This document shows, in pieces, positions 1 to 9,027 of a stretch of DNA of 64,000 nt (position 1 is the stretch's first letter; the number at the start of each line of letters is the position of its first letter). The notes below the pieces were generated by a model. The model did no database searches. It was not told the origin of the DNA and was given only the letters and a program-made list of their open reading frames with translations. The translations under genes were made by a program, and so were the position numbers. Where the stretch lies: contig JAJGOT010000504.1 of assembly GCA_022457155.1 (NCBI GenBank), forward strand, positions 121,001-185,000, read 5' to 3'. This stretch comes from Cladopsammia gracilis (taxonomy: Eukaryota > Cnidaria > Anthozoa > Scleractinia > Dendrophylliidae).

Positions 1-189
1 AAAAATTATTTTATAGTAAGAACTAAAGGGAAAAAACCCCTTCTTGAATATTCATGTGTAAAATCATCAAAATATTAAACACAGTTAAAACAATTTTCAT
101 AATATTTTAACACCTGCTTTCAGTTTATGAAAATATCTAATTAAAATAACAGCGTGAAATAAAAAACAAGTCTGGTTTTAATTAATTTC
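1..189. other. AT-rich noncoding stretch of the Polinton with a weak hairpin
   Basis: No gene is visible. A short AAGGG/CCCTT stem (26-30 with 38-42) resembles the hairpins found at other gene ends in this element. It lies about 150 bp beyond the stop of the leftward gene that ends at 190, so its role is uncertain. Confidence 0.35.
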
Positions 190-708
190 TTACGTCTTAA
201 ACTTTTTAATGTATTTCTTTTCAATCTTCGATGAAGTAGGTGTTAATTCAATCATTTCTTGATCTAAAAGTTTCATATCAGATATGAATTTCTGATAATC
301 GAATTCACCACCTCTCATTGCTGTTCGTAAATTAGTCAACACTTTTTCATAAGTTGTAAATCCAAATTTAACCATATCTAATTTTCCTTTGTAATTTTTC
401 ATTTCATGATATGTTTTTAATATTATTCCAGCTCCAGTTAAAACACTTAAAATAATAGGGTTTAAGGTTATTCCACCTGTTATTACACCAACTGAAGCTA
501 GTAACACAGACGAAATATTCATAATATAATTTATTTTTTTATATTTACTTTGACTGTTTTTGTATATCCATGTTTTTTTATGATAAAAAGAGTATAAATC
601 CTTTAATTGTTGGATTTTCTCAGGATTTAAAGTTGAAGAAATATGATTGAATTCGAATATATCTTTTTGTTCTTTGTGTCTTAATGATTTTATTTTTGTG
701 ATTGGCAT
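190..708 (-). CDS. Two-TM hydrophobic-hairpin protein, possibly SLATT-like
   Basis: 172 aa. Two adjacent hydrophobic segments (about residues 62-98) separated by a short polar turn predict a membrane hairpin. It is flanked by a basic alpha-helical N-terminus and a charged C-terminal helical region. The layout (helix, two TMs, helix) recalls SLATT-type 2TM proteins, known as effectors in bacterial nucleotide-signalling systems, but this is pattern resemblance only and I do not recognise the family firmly. The gene is leftward, 14 bp downstream of the fibre gene, and preceded by an A/T-rich TAATAAA-type sequence, so it probably belongs to the virion block. It could be a virion membrane protein or an accessory factor. 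Confidence 0.6.
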   Translation of the reverse strand: MPITKIKSLRHKEQKDIFEFNHISSTLNPEKIQQLKDLYSFYHKKTWIYKNSQSKYKKINYIMNISSVLLASVGVITGGITLNPIILSVLTGAGIILKTYHEMKNYKGKLDMVKFGFTTYEKVLTNLRTAMRGGEFDYQKFISDMKLLDQEMIELTPTSSKIEKKYIKKFKT

Positions 709-722
709 TTTATTTATAATAT

Positions 723-3077
723 TTATAATAAACTTTTACTGAATACAAGAGTAAATGTAATTTGGTTAACATTTACAATTTGATCAGTTCCCCTTTTATT
801 AATCGCAATCCAAAAATGACTTGTTTGAGTTAATGGAAAATTGATATCTCTAAAATATTGATAATCATTTCCATTAATTGAAGATAAACTTTTTGTATTT
901 CTACTATCAGATACTTTCAATGTTATATAAAAATATCGACTTGAAACATGTAATTCAGTAAAGAAACAATCTATTGATTCCAATTTACAATTGAATGGTA
1001 TATATAAAGAAGTTGATATTGAATTGAAAAATAGATGGTTATTTGATTTTGATTTATCAAAATAAGCAGTTATAAAAAAATGAGATCTTAATGATTTCAA
1101 AAAAGATAAACTAACAGGTTGATCATCTTTTGTTGGATTTTTAATACTAATATCATGATTATTCATATTAATATCTGTTTCCATCACCATTTTCTGATTT
1201 TCAAAAATAAAAGGAGAATCATAAACACTTGATTCAACATCATTAACATAATTTTTTACTCCATAAATAATTAAATAAGCTTGTGCTTGTACTAATGGTG
1301 TAGTTTTTGATGCATCACAATGTAAATCAACAAAAAAATATTCAGGTGGGGAAATTTTATATTTATGCATATGAATAATAGATCTAGTATATCCTTCTTT
1401 TTGAAAAATTTTTGTTGTTTGTTGACCAATATTTAAACTTGTTGAAGTAGCATTAACACTAACATTATCCATAGTAACAGGAAAAAATTCTATACATATA
1501 GTATATTCTCCTTCTGGTATTTTATACATATTAAAACTTATTCTGGAAACATATTTTTGATTAAAATTTATATGAAGAAGTAAATCATAAGCTTTTTTGT
1601 TAAAAATATGTGGACTTCTAGCAAAATCATTAATACCAGTTACAGTAATATTACTTTCTGATGAACTTTCATTAACATTCTCCATTAAATATCTGAATTC
1701 ATCTTTTGGATGAGAGGATGCTGAGATATGAGATTCATTTACATATTTTTCTAAATATGAAACATTTACTGCAGAATTTTTTTCACTTGAAACTGGAGTT
1801 GCTAAATTAGTAATCTTTTTATTATTCATATTTAGATCAATATTTGTAGGATTACTTAATTTATGAAGATCTAATTGATGTATTTGATTATTTATTTTTA
1901 CAGTTTCTTGATCTACATATTGTTTATTAGCTGCATGTTTATAATATGTAGGAATTGCTAAATTAGTAATCTTTTTATTATTCATATTTAGATCAATATT
2001 TGCAGGATTACTTAATTTAGTATCTACATATTGTTTATTTGCAACTTCATGATCAAATGTAGGTAATTTTGATAAATTAAATATTCTATGATTATTAACA
2101 TCAATATCATTTTCCATTGGAGAGACTTCTTTACGTGATAAGAAAATATTCTTTACATCATTATAGGAAACTAAAGTGTTATAATTTTGTGTTAAATAAC
2201 TAAAATTTTGTTGCTTACTTTGTACAACATTATAAAGTTCTTTCAAATTAATATTTGCGTTTATATTTTGCGTATGAGGAATACCTCTTATTCTTCCATC
2301 AACATATGATTTATTAGCTGCATCTTTATCACTTCTTGGAGTTGTTAAATTTATTATTCTTGTATTTTTTGCATCATAATATCTTCCTCCATTTAATGTT
2401 AAAAAAATACTTTTCCCATAATTCAAAGGAAAAGCATCATTTTCTCCAGCTGCTTGTACATTAGTTATTGCATGATAATTCATATCAAGATGATCTTCCA
2501 TTGGATTTTCTTCTTTACGATTTAAGAATATATTATTTGCATCATTATAAGAAATTAAATTATTTTGATTTTTATCTAAATAGTTATAATTTTGAGGTTT
2601 ACTTTGTTTAACATTAAAAAGTTCTTTCAAATCTATATCTTTAGTAACTTCATGAGTATGTGCAGGTACATTAGGATGATATTTCTTCAAAGTAATCATA
2701 TTTACAGCTGATAAATCATTATTTTCATCTGTATCCATATTTGTAATTAATTTTCGATTCATTTCAATTCCTCCAGGACGAATTATATTATTTCCACCTA
2801 AATCAAGATGACCAGTCATATGATTTGCTCCATTAACAAGAATAACTTCAGTAGGATTAGGTTTTGATTCTAATCCAGTTTCAAATTGATGTTTAGTTAT
2901 AGCATCAGAAGAATTAATACCTTCTCCAAGATTTACTAATCGTTTTTGTTCAATATCATAATTATTATCAGCATCCAATTTCATTCCTGTATTTGCATGT
3001 ATTTCTTGACTAATCTGTCTAATATATTCATTGATATCAATATTAGAGTATTGATTGATATTATTGAATATTCCCAT
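723..3077 (-). CDS. Fibre-like protein with phage tail-fibre shaft repeats
   Basis: 784 aa. At least five copies of a shaft motif of the type (K/R)ITNLATP...DAANKxYVD occur near residues 46-66, 239-260, 330-352, 368-389 and 420-441. This motif is well known in trimeric bacteriophage tail fibres. A segment of about 60 aa is internally duplicated (residues ~148-206 and ~276-335, each with LKEL(F/Y)NV, SYND and NIFL(N/S)RKE). The C-terminal ~330 residues lack the repeats and look beta-rich, as expected for a receptor-binding head. By analogy it would trimerise and project from the capsid vertices for cell attachment (inference). It sits beside the packaging ATPase in the leftward virion block. 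The reading frame is intact. Confidence 0.75.
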   Translation of the reverse strand: MGIFNNINQYSNIDINEYIRQISQEIHANTGMKLDADNNYDIEQKRLVNLGEGINSSDAITKHQFETGLESKPNPTEVILVNGANHMTGHLDLGGNNIIRPGGIEMNRKLITNMDTDENNDLSAVNMITLKKYHPNVPAHTHEVTKDIDLKELFNVKQSKPQNYNYLDKNQNNLISYNDANNIFLNRKEENPMEDHLDMNYHAITNVQAAGENDAFPLNYGKSIFLTLNGGRYYDAKNTRIINLTTPRSDKDAANKSYVDGRIRGIPHTQNINANINLKELYNVVQSKQQNFSYLTQNYNTLVSYNDVKNIFLSRKEVSPMENDIDVNNHRIFNLSKLPTFDHEVANKQYVDTKLSNPANIDLNMNNKKITNLAIPTYYKHAANKQYVDQETVKINNQIHQLDLHKLSNPTNIDLNMNNKKITNLATPVSSEKNSAVNVSYLEKYVNESHISASSHPKDEFRYLMENVNESSSESNITVTGINDFARSPHIFNKKAYDLLLHINFNQKYVSRISFNMYKIPEGEYTICIEFFPVTMDNVSVNATSTSLNIGQQTTKIFQKEGYTRSIIHMHKYKISPPEYFFVDLHCDASKTTPLVQAQAYLIIYGVKNYVNDVESSVYDSPFIFENQKMVMETDINMNNHDISIKNPTKDDQPVSLSFLKSLRSHFFITAYFDKSKSNNHLFFNSISTSLYIPFNCKLESIDCFFTELHVSSRYFYITLKVSDSRNTKSLSSINGNDYQYFRDINFPLTQTSHFWIAINKRGTDQIVNVNQITFTLVFSKSLL

Positions 3078-3091
3078 TTTTTATTTTATAA

Positions 3092-3718
3092 TTATATTTT
3101 TTCATCAAAATTCTTAGTAACTGATTTTTGTTCTTTATCTAAAAACAAGAATTCATAAGGTCTAAGTTTATTAAAAAGATTTGGATCAATCAAATTTTCT
3201 TTTGCAATAAGATTCAAATGATTTTTACTCACAGGTGGATATAATATCATATGAGAACAATTTAATCTTAATTTTGAGGGTACATCATAATAACTCTGAC
3301 TTAGATAAATAGGACTAATTCCATGATGTCTTCCATCAGTATAATGATTTGCTATTTTTTTCTGAATTCCATCTGTAGCATTAACAAGATCGTCAAATAC
3401 AACAATTTTTCTATTATCTTCTGGATATTCTGTTGTTTCCATTATATCTTCTGGAAATTCTAAAACATCATATCCAACTTTTTCACTAATTCTAGACATT
3501 ATTTTTTTAAGATCTTGTAATTTTTCTTGATTATGATTAGGACCATAATAATAAATTTTATCATAGTAAACTAATGGGGATCTTATCATATGCATTAGAG
3601 TATTTGTTTTTCCACAACGGGTTTGACCAGCAATAAGCATTCTATAATCTTCATCTAAGAAATCACATAGTTTTTTAGACTTTATTTTTTGATTCGAATC
3701 GTAATTTGGGATTTTCAT
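3092..3718 (-). CDS. Genome-packaging ATPase (FtsK/HerA, A32-like)
   Basis: 208 aa, typical for Polinton and adintovirus packaging ATPases. Walker A is GQTRCGKT at residues 31-38. Walker B is KIVVFDD, with the acidic pair at 109-110. The enzyme is expected to pump the linear genome into the preformed capsid. It lies 14 bp upstream of the fibre gene and is transcribed leftward. The gene to its right (3803-5032) is divergent, so 3719-3802 must hold promoters for both directions. Frame and motifs are intact. Confidence 0.9.
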   Translation of the reverse strand: MKIPNYDSNQKIKSKKLCDFLDEDYRMLIAGQTRCGKTNTLMHMIRSPLVYYDKIYYYGPNHNQEKLQDLKKIMSRISEKVGYDVLEFPEDIMETTEYPEDNRKIVVFDDLVNATDGIQKKIANHYTDGRHHGISPIYLSQSYYDVPSKLRLNCSHMILYPPVSKNHLNLIAKENLIDPNLFNKLRPYEFLFLDKEQKSVTKNFDEKI

Positions 3719-3763
3719 ACTTTTTTTTTATTATAATGCTAGATAATTGAAATAAAATTAAAT

Positions 3764-3802
3764 GTTATTTTTACAAATAATTATATAATCTTATAATAAA
3801 AA
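3764..3802 (+). promoter_or_regulatory. Virion-class promoter-like element before the 3803 gene
   Basis: TTATATAATCTTATAATAAAAA lies immediately before the ATG at 3803. Nearly the same arrangement (TATATAA, 6-8 nt, then TTAAATAAA at the ATG) precedes the leftward genes starting at 6405, 7651 and 8958. These genes are all virion-block genes, so this is probably a late-type promoter core. Very short 5' leaders are implied. Confidence 0.5.
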
Positions 3803-5032
3803 ATGAATTTAGAAAATGTCAAAAAGTATGCAGATTCAGAATATAAAGGATATAAAATATCTAAAGCTGTTACTGCAGCTAAAAATGAAGTGAAAGACAA
3901 AGGTCAAATCCGTGATGTTGTTATGAGTGAATATTTTAAGACATTAAGAGAACCATTAAAAGAAACTATTGTTGAACAACAGAAGAAGACAGATGAAAAA
4001 CAGGATAAAATAATTGAGCAGTTGAAAGAAAATCAACTTGCTTTGACTGGACAGATGATGCAAAATCAAAAAGCTATAAAAGAGGGTATACAAGATATTT
4101 ATACATTAAACCAAGAATTACCTCAATATCAACCAGAAGATGAACCTTCTACATCAAAATCTTTAGTGGATACTGATACTCAAACTGAAGAAAAAAAAAA
4201 ACCTTCAACATATGATTTGGATAAAGAACTTAATAACAAAGAATCAATTGATATATTAGAAAAATATGGTTATGAATTACCATCAAAATACTTGGAGAAA
4301 GATAGTGAAGAAATTTTTCAAAAAATTGAAGATAGTGAAAAAGAAATCAAAGATTTAAAAATCAAGAATGTAGCTGATATTGAAATAGATAATATAGGTA
4401 GATTAATAGTTAAAGCTAAAGCAACAAATCCTAAACCAGAAACTATTGAAAGAATTAAAAAATTTAAAATTTTTAATAAATTTGAAAAAAGATTAGAAAT
4501 GATATTAACAAGTCGTGGATTAAAAACAGGACAACAAGCTTCAGGTATTCGAAGATATAAACAACCAAGAAGAAATGCTTATAAAATTCAAAATAATCAA
4601 TATGGTGGATTAATGATTGATTTACCAAACTTAATGAAAAATTTAAAACTGAATGCTTATCGTGGTGGTAAATTAATCTATGAAGCAGATGCTGATAAAT
4701 CTCTTATAAGCCTATTAACAAAGAGATACAATCCTAAAACAAAATATTCAATGAATGCTGTAAAAATATTTAATGATTTAAATATGTTAAGTAATATGCC
4801 ACCTCATAAATCATCAGGAAAATCTAAAATGGTCGGATCAAGTATTACTTATTATCAAGATCCAAAAGAATTAACAGATAGATTAAAGGTATTAATTGGT
4901 TCAATAGCTGCTGGGAATAATTCACCAGTTATAAGAAATGATATTTCACAAATCAATGATGAATTATTAAGAATAGAAGCTATTGATAAAAAATTACATG
5001 AAAAAATGTATAATAAATGGGTAAAATCTTAG
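3803..5032 (+). CDS. Coiled-coil virion-block protein of unknown function
   Basis: 409 aa. It is the only rightward gene in the virion block. Residues ~45-105 form a Gln/Lys/Glu-rich coiled coil, followed by an acidic Ser/Thr-rich linker and a second charged helical region. The C-terminal ~150 residues are basic and look globular (motifs QYGGLMIDLP and SSITYYQDP). From memory, proteins with a similar C-terminal region recur in animal Polintons, but I cannot assign a function. Its position between the ATPase and the major capsid protein suggests a structural or assembly role (inference). It ends at 5032, one base before a hairpin shared with the convergent capsid gene. Confidence 0.75.
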   Translation: MNLENVKKYADSEYKGYKISKAVTAAKNEVKDKGQIRDVVMSEYFKTLREPLKETIVEQQKKTDEKQDKIIEQLKENQLALTGQMMQNQKAIKEGIQDIYTLNQELPQYQPEDEPSTSKSLVDTDTQTEEKKKPSTYDLDKELNNKESIDILEKYGYELPSKYLEKDSEEIFQKIEDSEKEIKDLKIKNVADIEIDNIGRLIVKAKATNPKPETIERIKKFKIFNKFEKRLEMILTSRGLKTGQQASGIRRYKQPRRNAYKIQNNQYGGLMIDLPNLMKNLKLNAYRGGKLIYEADADKSLISLLTKRYNPKTKYSMNAVKIFNDLNMLSNMPPHKSSGKSKMVGSSITYYQDPKELTDRLKVLIGSIAAGNNSPVIRNDISQINDELLRIEAIDKKLHEKMYNKWVKS

Positions 5033-5060
5033 ATTTTAATACTTCAATTAGTATTAAAAT
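5033..5060. terminator. Hairpin between convergent virion genes
   Basis: A perfect 11-bp stem, ATTTTAATACT (5033-5043) and AGTATTAAAAT (5050-5060), with a 6-nt loop. It starts directly after the stop codon of the rightward gene and lies 22 bp from the stop of the leftward major capsid gene. The same stem sequence recurs at 10796-10822 after the integrase gene. It probably marks 3' ends on both strands. Confidence 0.65.
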
Positions 5061-5082
5061 CAAAAAAAGATTATATAACTTT

Positions 5083-6405
5083 TTATGCTTTTATAAGCAT
5101 TTTTCCAGATGAAGTGTATAATTCAATTTCTTTTTCATGTAAAACCAAAGCATTAATTGTATAATTACTTCCTGGAGCATCATTTAACTCATATCTAAAA
5201 GTTAGTGAAACAACACCATTTTTAACATCTTCTTCTTGATTTCTAAGATCAAAATACAAAATCCCAAAAAGATTTTTGAAATTTGTTCTATCAATTATTG
5301 GTCCACTTAGTAAATCATTATAAGCTGAAGAATATGACATTAATGTTCTATAAAGTCTCGATTCCTCTTTTGATGTCATTTCCAATTGAGGATAATATAT
5401 ACTGTTGTTTACTTCTAATTGAGCTCTAGTAAAATGACGACCACCTGTACCAATACTGAATGTTTTAAAAGTGAAAATATTTTGTTCCTGATTTCCATAA
5501 CTTGCTGTAGGTACCACCCATATGAAAACATGTCTTGGTCTTCTAATTCCTGTAGTTATACGAAAGTAACTATTTGTTGATGATGTTTGTAATATTTCAC
5601 TATGTTCTCTCAAGTAAGTCCACTTTTTTGGTTTTAAATAATCATTAAGATACAACTCCGATCCATCTCCATTAAACATAATTTTTGGACACCATAATCG
5701 TAAATTAGTGATGATAACTTTTGAATCTGGAGCATCAGTGCTATCCCTAAAAACAATATTATTATCATCTTCTAATTTTAATAAAATATTCATTTTGATA
5801 TTAGGATGAAGATTATTTTTAAAAGCTGCAAAATAACTATATAAATTCAGAGGAATTGAAAAAACAGTCTCATTTCCACCATCTGTTAATTTTTTTCGTT
5901 CACCAAATCCTTCATTATATAAAACTCTTAATTCTTTATCAGCTAATTGTTTCCGTGGTTCTGCAGTTCCTGTAGATGTATCTAAATAGAAAAATTGATC
6001 TTTTCCAATTGTATCTGCATAACTTTTAGTATATTTCAAAAGAGATAAAACATTTGATGTTTCATTAGCTCTTGTATTATTATATACTGTTATTCCATTA
6101 CATTCAACTTGGATTTCATTAATGAAAGTATGACCATTAGTTGTTGTACAAAACTTTGCAGTAGCATCAGTTCCTACTCCTATTCCATTTCCATCAGCAA
6201 GTTTAACAAGTTTAAACTTAACTTCTAAATAAGCATTATACCAATCAATTGGATTAGCTTCTGATGAATTATCAACTGTGAATCTATAATTATCCTTTAC
6301 TTGTCTAGCATTATTTGGAACATTAGCATTCAATGGTGTTTCCAAATCATAATATGTATATTCATATCTCTTTACTAAATTCGGGCTTCTAAAATTTCCA
6401 TTCAT
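5083..6405 (-). CDS. Major capsid protein (double jelly-roll, hexon-like)
   Basis: 440 aa, the size of adintovirus-type double-jelly-roll capsid proteins. The region IYYPQLEMTSKEESRLYRTL followed by SYSSAYNDLL and FGILYFDL (about residues 335-395) is a signature I associate with Polinton/adintovirus hexons. The N-terminal half (LVKRYEYTYYDLETP...) starts the first jelly roll. Trimers would form the icosahedral shell. The reading frame is intact, so the element could once have made particles. The gene is leftward and is preceded by a TATATAA/TTAAAATAAA-type promoter sequence. Confidence 0.88.
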   Translation of the reverse strand: MNGNFRSPNLVKRYEYTYYDLETPLNANVPNNARQVKDNYRFTVDNSSEANPIDWYNAYLEVKFKLVKLADGNGIGVGTDATAKFCTTTNGHTFINEIQVECNGITVYNNTRANETSNVLSLLKYTKSYADTIGKDQFFYLDTSTGTAEPRKQLADKELRVLYNEGFGERKKLTDGGNETVFSIPLNLYSYFAAFKNNLHPNIKMNILLKLEDDNNIVFRDSTDAPDSKVIITNLRLWCPKIMFNGDGSELYLNDYLKPKKWTYLREHSEILQTSSTNSYFRITTGIRRPRHVFIWVVPTASYGNQEQNIFTFKTFSIGTGGRHFTRAQLEVNNSIYYPQLEMTSKEESRLYRTLMSYSSAYNDLLSGPIIDRTNFKNLFGILYFDLRNQEEDVKNGVVSLTFRYELNDAPGSNYTINALVLHEKEIELYTSSGKMLIKA

Positions 6406-6433
6406 TTTATTTTAAGATTATATAAAATTTTTT
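6406..6433 (-). promoter_or_regulatory. Virion-class promoter-like element before the major capsid gene
   Basis: Read on the minus strand, TTATATAATCTTAAAATAAA abuts the capsid ATG. It is almost identical to the sequence before the rightward gene at 3803, which supports a shared late-type promoter core. Confidence 0.5.
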
Positions 6434-6871
6434 TTAAAGAAGATCTTTATAAACATCTTTGACATAAGAATATTTATCATTATTTTTTTGTAAAAGTTTA
6501 ACAATTTTTTCACCTTTATTTTCTTTCGGTGGATTTTCTTTTTGTGGTATTACATAATCTTGAATTTCAGGAATAAGATCTTCTGGTATAGTTTCAATTT
6601 CAAGTTTCTTCTCTTTCTTTTTTGATGATTTAGGTTTAGGTTTAAATTTATCATAAATCGTTTCACCAATTAATTGTCCAGTTTTCTCACCAATCTTTTC
6701 AGAACCTTTTTCTACAAATTTTTCTGCTGCTTTTGAAGCAAGTTTAGATGCAGTTTTTCCAGTAAGTTTAGCTCCAATATTACTCAATACATCAAAAACA
6801 CCACCACCTTTTGTCTCTGTATCTGTATAATAATCTTCACCAGTATCATAATTTCTTATTCGTCTTTCCAT
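6434..6871 (-). CDS. Small basic virion protein with amphipathic helices
   Basis: 145 aa. After a charged N-terminus with several Tyr and Asp residues comes TKGGGVFDVL (about residues 20-29), a Gly-Gly context resembling adenain-type cleavage sites. Next is a long Ala/Lys/Gly amphipathic region (residues ~30-80), a run of Lys/Pro/Ser, and an acidic-to-basic tail. The composition resembles adenovirus-like minor core or membrane-active cement proteins that the viral protease matures (inference). It lies between the penton-like gene and the major capsid gene. No enzyme motif is visible. Confidence 0.65.
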   Translation of the reverse strand: MERRIRNYDTGEDYYTDTETKGGGVFDVLSNIGAKLTGKTASKLASKAAEKFVEKGSEKIGEKTGQLIGETIYDKFKPKPKSSKKKEKKLEIETIPEDLIPEIQDYVIPQKENPPKENKGEKIVKLLQKNNDKYSYVKDVYKDLL

Positions 6872-6889
6872 TTTTATTTATACAATTTA

Positions 6890-7651
6890 TTATTTTCTTT
6901 CACCAATAACAACAGTCAAACTTATATCAATATCATTCAAATCAACTTCTCTATCTTGGTCATCTGTAATATAAAATTTCACTTCAAAAATTTCATTTCT
7001 ATTCATTCTATTCCATAAGTAATTTATAGGTTGAATTTCAAATGGTAATGATCTTGTTTTTGTATTAGTTGAAAATGTATATAATACATTTGATCGTTTT
7101 CCTGAGATAATACTATCAGATAATAAACTAGTTCTAATATATAAATTATCAATATCATTACTAATATTAGGAAAATTCTTTCCATATGCACTTTTCTTTA
7201 AAACTTTTTTTTCAAATCCTAATAATTTACCAAAATTACCACTATTAGAAAAATCAATGTAATAATTTTCATTAAGAGCAATAAATACTTTATATGTTGT
7301 AAGATCAAAAAGTATATTAATACCATAATTTTCTGTATTTCCAAGTTTACCAATTCTTTTTTGAATAAGAGTATTTATATCTTGATAATCATAAATACCT
7401 GATGGAAATACAATTGTTATATAAGTTTTACCTTTATCTTTTGATATTTTCAATTCATTGTTTTGATATTCAGGTCTAATATTATGCCAACTAGCAGTCA
7501 TAGAAAGATGGTCTAATGCTAAATAATGAGTAGTGTTTGGATCCAATTTCAATTCAGGAGTAAATTTTAGAGTAAAATTACCTGGTTTATTTGATGGATT
7601 TTGTTTTTTAGCATCAAGACTTTTAAAAACTAATACTCTATTCTGAATCAT
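6890..7651 (-). CDS. Minor capsid protein (penton-like, single jelly-roll)
   Basis: 253 aa, the expected length for Polinton/adintovirus pentons. The layout is beta-rich. The segment HNIRPEYQNNELKISKDKG followed by FPSGIYDYQDIN (about residues 56-90) is a pattern I recall from penton-like proteins of this group. It would form the pentameric vertices that carry the fibre. It lies just upstream of the small basic protein in the leftward virion block, behind a TTTTATATAAGTTATTAAAT promoter-like sequence. Reading frame intact. Confidence 0.82.
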   Translation of the reverse strand: MIQNRVLVFKSLDAKKQNPSNKPGNFTLKFTPELKLDPNTTHYLALDHLSMTASWHNIRPEYQNNELKISKDKGKTYITIVFPSGIYDYQDINTLIQKRIGKLGNTENYGINILFDLTTYKVFIALNENYYIDFSNSGNFGKLLGFEKKVLKKSAYGKNFPNISNDIDNLYIRTSLLSDSIISGKRSNVLYTFSTNTKTRSLPFEIQPINYLWNRMNRNEIFEVKFYITDDQDREVDLNDIDISLTVVIGERK

Positions 7652-7664
7652 TTTATTTAATAAC

Positions 7665-8222
7665 TTATATAAAATAATTTTTTATAAACTTTTCATTATA
7701 ATCCTGATCATCAATTTTAAAAACTTTTAAAAGATTATAAAAAGATTTCTTATAAATATTATCAAGAAAATATAAACAGTAATAACCACATCTAACAGAA
7801 TAGATATCTTGAATTGGATAACCTTTATTATAAATAAAACCTAGGTTTAATCTTTTTGCATGTTCTATAATTTCTAATGGTGGTGGAAGTGAAAAAGAAT
7901 CGAAATAGTAAATATATGGTGGTTTTATGAATTCTGCAACCCAATGAGTTCCTTGTCCTACTTTATCATCAAGATTAATTATACAACATCCTTTTTCATG
8001 AAAATGATCAATTGAGTCTCTAGAAAAAATTCCTTTAAAATTTGGTATCTTAAGATAATCTATATATTCTAAAAGATCAAAATTACTTAGAGGTATATCT
8101 TTAAAAATAGGTTTTAAAGTATTGCTCCTAATACTGGAATTTGGTTGAATGGACTGTTCGGTCCTAGTAATAATCCTTGTCCTTTTTTTTTTTACCTTTC
8201 CCTTGTTGTTCCCATGTTCCAA
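7665..8222 (-). CDS. Adenain/Ulp1-like cysteine protease
   Basis: 185 aa as open from an ATG at 8222. The catalytic set is visible: His93 in GTHWVAEF, Asp108 in YYFDSF, Gln138 in YPIQD and Cys145 in RCGYYC, as in C5/C48 proteases. It is expected to mature capsid precursors, probably at Gly-Gly-type sites seen in the two neighbouring small proteins. The start is uncertain. The ATG at 8222 lies inside the neighbouring gene, giving a 59-bp overlap in another frame, and there is no other Met before the catalytic core. The conserved part begins near residue 43 (DIPLSNFDL). The overlap probably results from a frame change in a homopolymer in the upstream gene. Confidence 0.8.
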   Translation of the reverse strand: MEHGNNKGKVKKKRTRIITRTEQSIQPNSSIRSNTLKPIFKDIPLSNFDLLEYIDYLKIPNFKGIFSRDSIDHFHEKGCCIINLDDKVGQGTHWVAEFIKPPYIYYFDSFSLPPPLEIIEHAKRLNLGFIYNKGYPIQDIYSVRCGYYCLYFLDNIYKKSFYNLLKVFKIDDQDYNEKFIKNYFI

Positions 8223-8958
8223 AAAATGGTGGTGGTTGATAAGGTATCATTCCTGGTCTAGCACTTACTTGTAATCCTTTTCCTTTTCCTTTTCCTGCTA
8301 TTGGTACTTGTAATCCTTTTCCTTTTCCTTTTCCTTTTCCTGTTCTTGGAACTTGTAATCCTTTTCCAAATATTTTTGATGCTAATTCTATAGCCATAGG
8401 AATACCAATTGCAGCTAGAGTTCCTAAAAATCCTCCTTCAATTTGTCTTTGTGTTGGTTTAAAATATAATGCTCCACGTTTTTGTATAGCTTTATTTAAA
8501 TCATCAATTTGTTTTTTTGTTAATTCTTTTTTAAGACTCATCAATTTAGATAAATATTCAGATGGAATATTAATTCCTTTACCAAAAATTTTATCAATTC
8601 CAAGTGATCCTAAAGCTGTTAAAGCACCCTGAGCAAGTGCTGGAGCTGCTTTACTAGCAACTTTTGCAGCCATTGGAAGAACTTTTGAACCTATTGAAAT
8701 AAGAGATCCAAACAAACTTCCACCTTCTTTTACTACTTTTCTAATTTGTGTTTTTATTTTAATATCAGAACCAACTCCATTAGTTTTAGCTTTATTAAGT
8801 TTATTAATTTGTGTTTTTGTCAACATTAATTCATCTGATCCAACTAAATTATTTTTAGTAATTCTTAAAGTAATCTCTGATCTATCCTTATAAGCTTTTG
8901 CTAATTTTTTTAATTGAGATTCAGATAATTTTAATTTGTATGGAAAATAATTCGTCAT
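8164..8958 (-). CDS. Capsid-associated protein with Gly-Gly sites and GKGKGK repeats
   Basis: 264 aa. The N-terminus (FPYKLKLSESQLKKLAKAY, then LMLTKTQINKL) resembles a conserved Polinton protein I recall from cnidarian and arthropod elements. Two hydrophobic, Ala-rich segments (about residues 88-120 and 182-200) each follow a Gly-Gly motif (VKEGGSLFG and IEGGFLGT), plausible protease sites releasing membrane-active helices like adenovirus pVI (inference). The tail carries repeated (GK)nGLQVP units. The reading frame ends abruptly just after an 11-base A run on the coding strand (8183-8193), leaving an overlap with the protease gene. A homopolymer length change has probably altered the C-terminus. 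Confidence 0.7.
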   Translation of the reverse strand: MTNYFPYKLKLSESQLKKLAKAYKDRSEITLRITKNNLVGSDELMLTKTQINKLNKAKTNGVGSDIKIKTQIRKVVKEGGSLFGSLISIGSKVLPMAAKVASKAAPALAQGALTALGSLGIDKIFGKGINIPSEYLSKLMSLKKELTKKQIDDLNKAIQKRGALYFKPTQRQIEGGFLGTLAAIGIPMAIELASKIFGKGLQVPRTGKGKGKGKGLQVPIAGKGKGKGLQVSARPGMIPYQPPPFFGTWEQQGKGKKKKDKDYY

Positions 8959-9027
8959 TCTTTTTTATTTAATGAATTATATAAAAAGTGTAAAAGTTAA
9001 ATTTTTTTTATCTAAATATATAATAAA

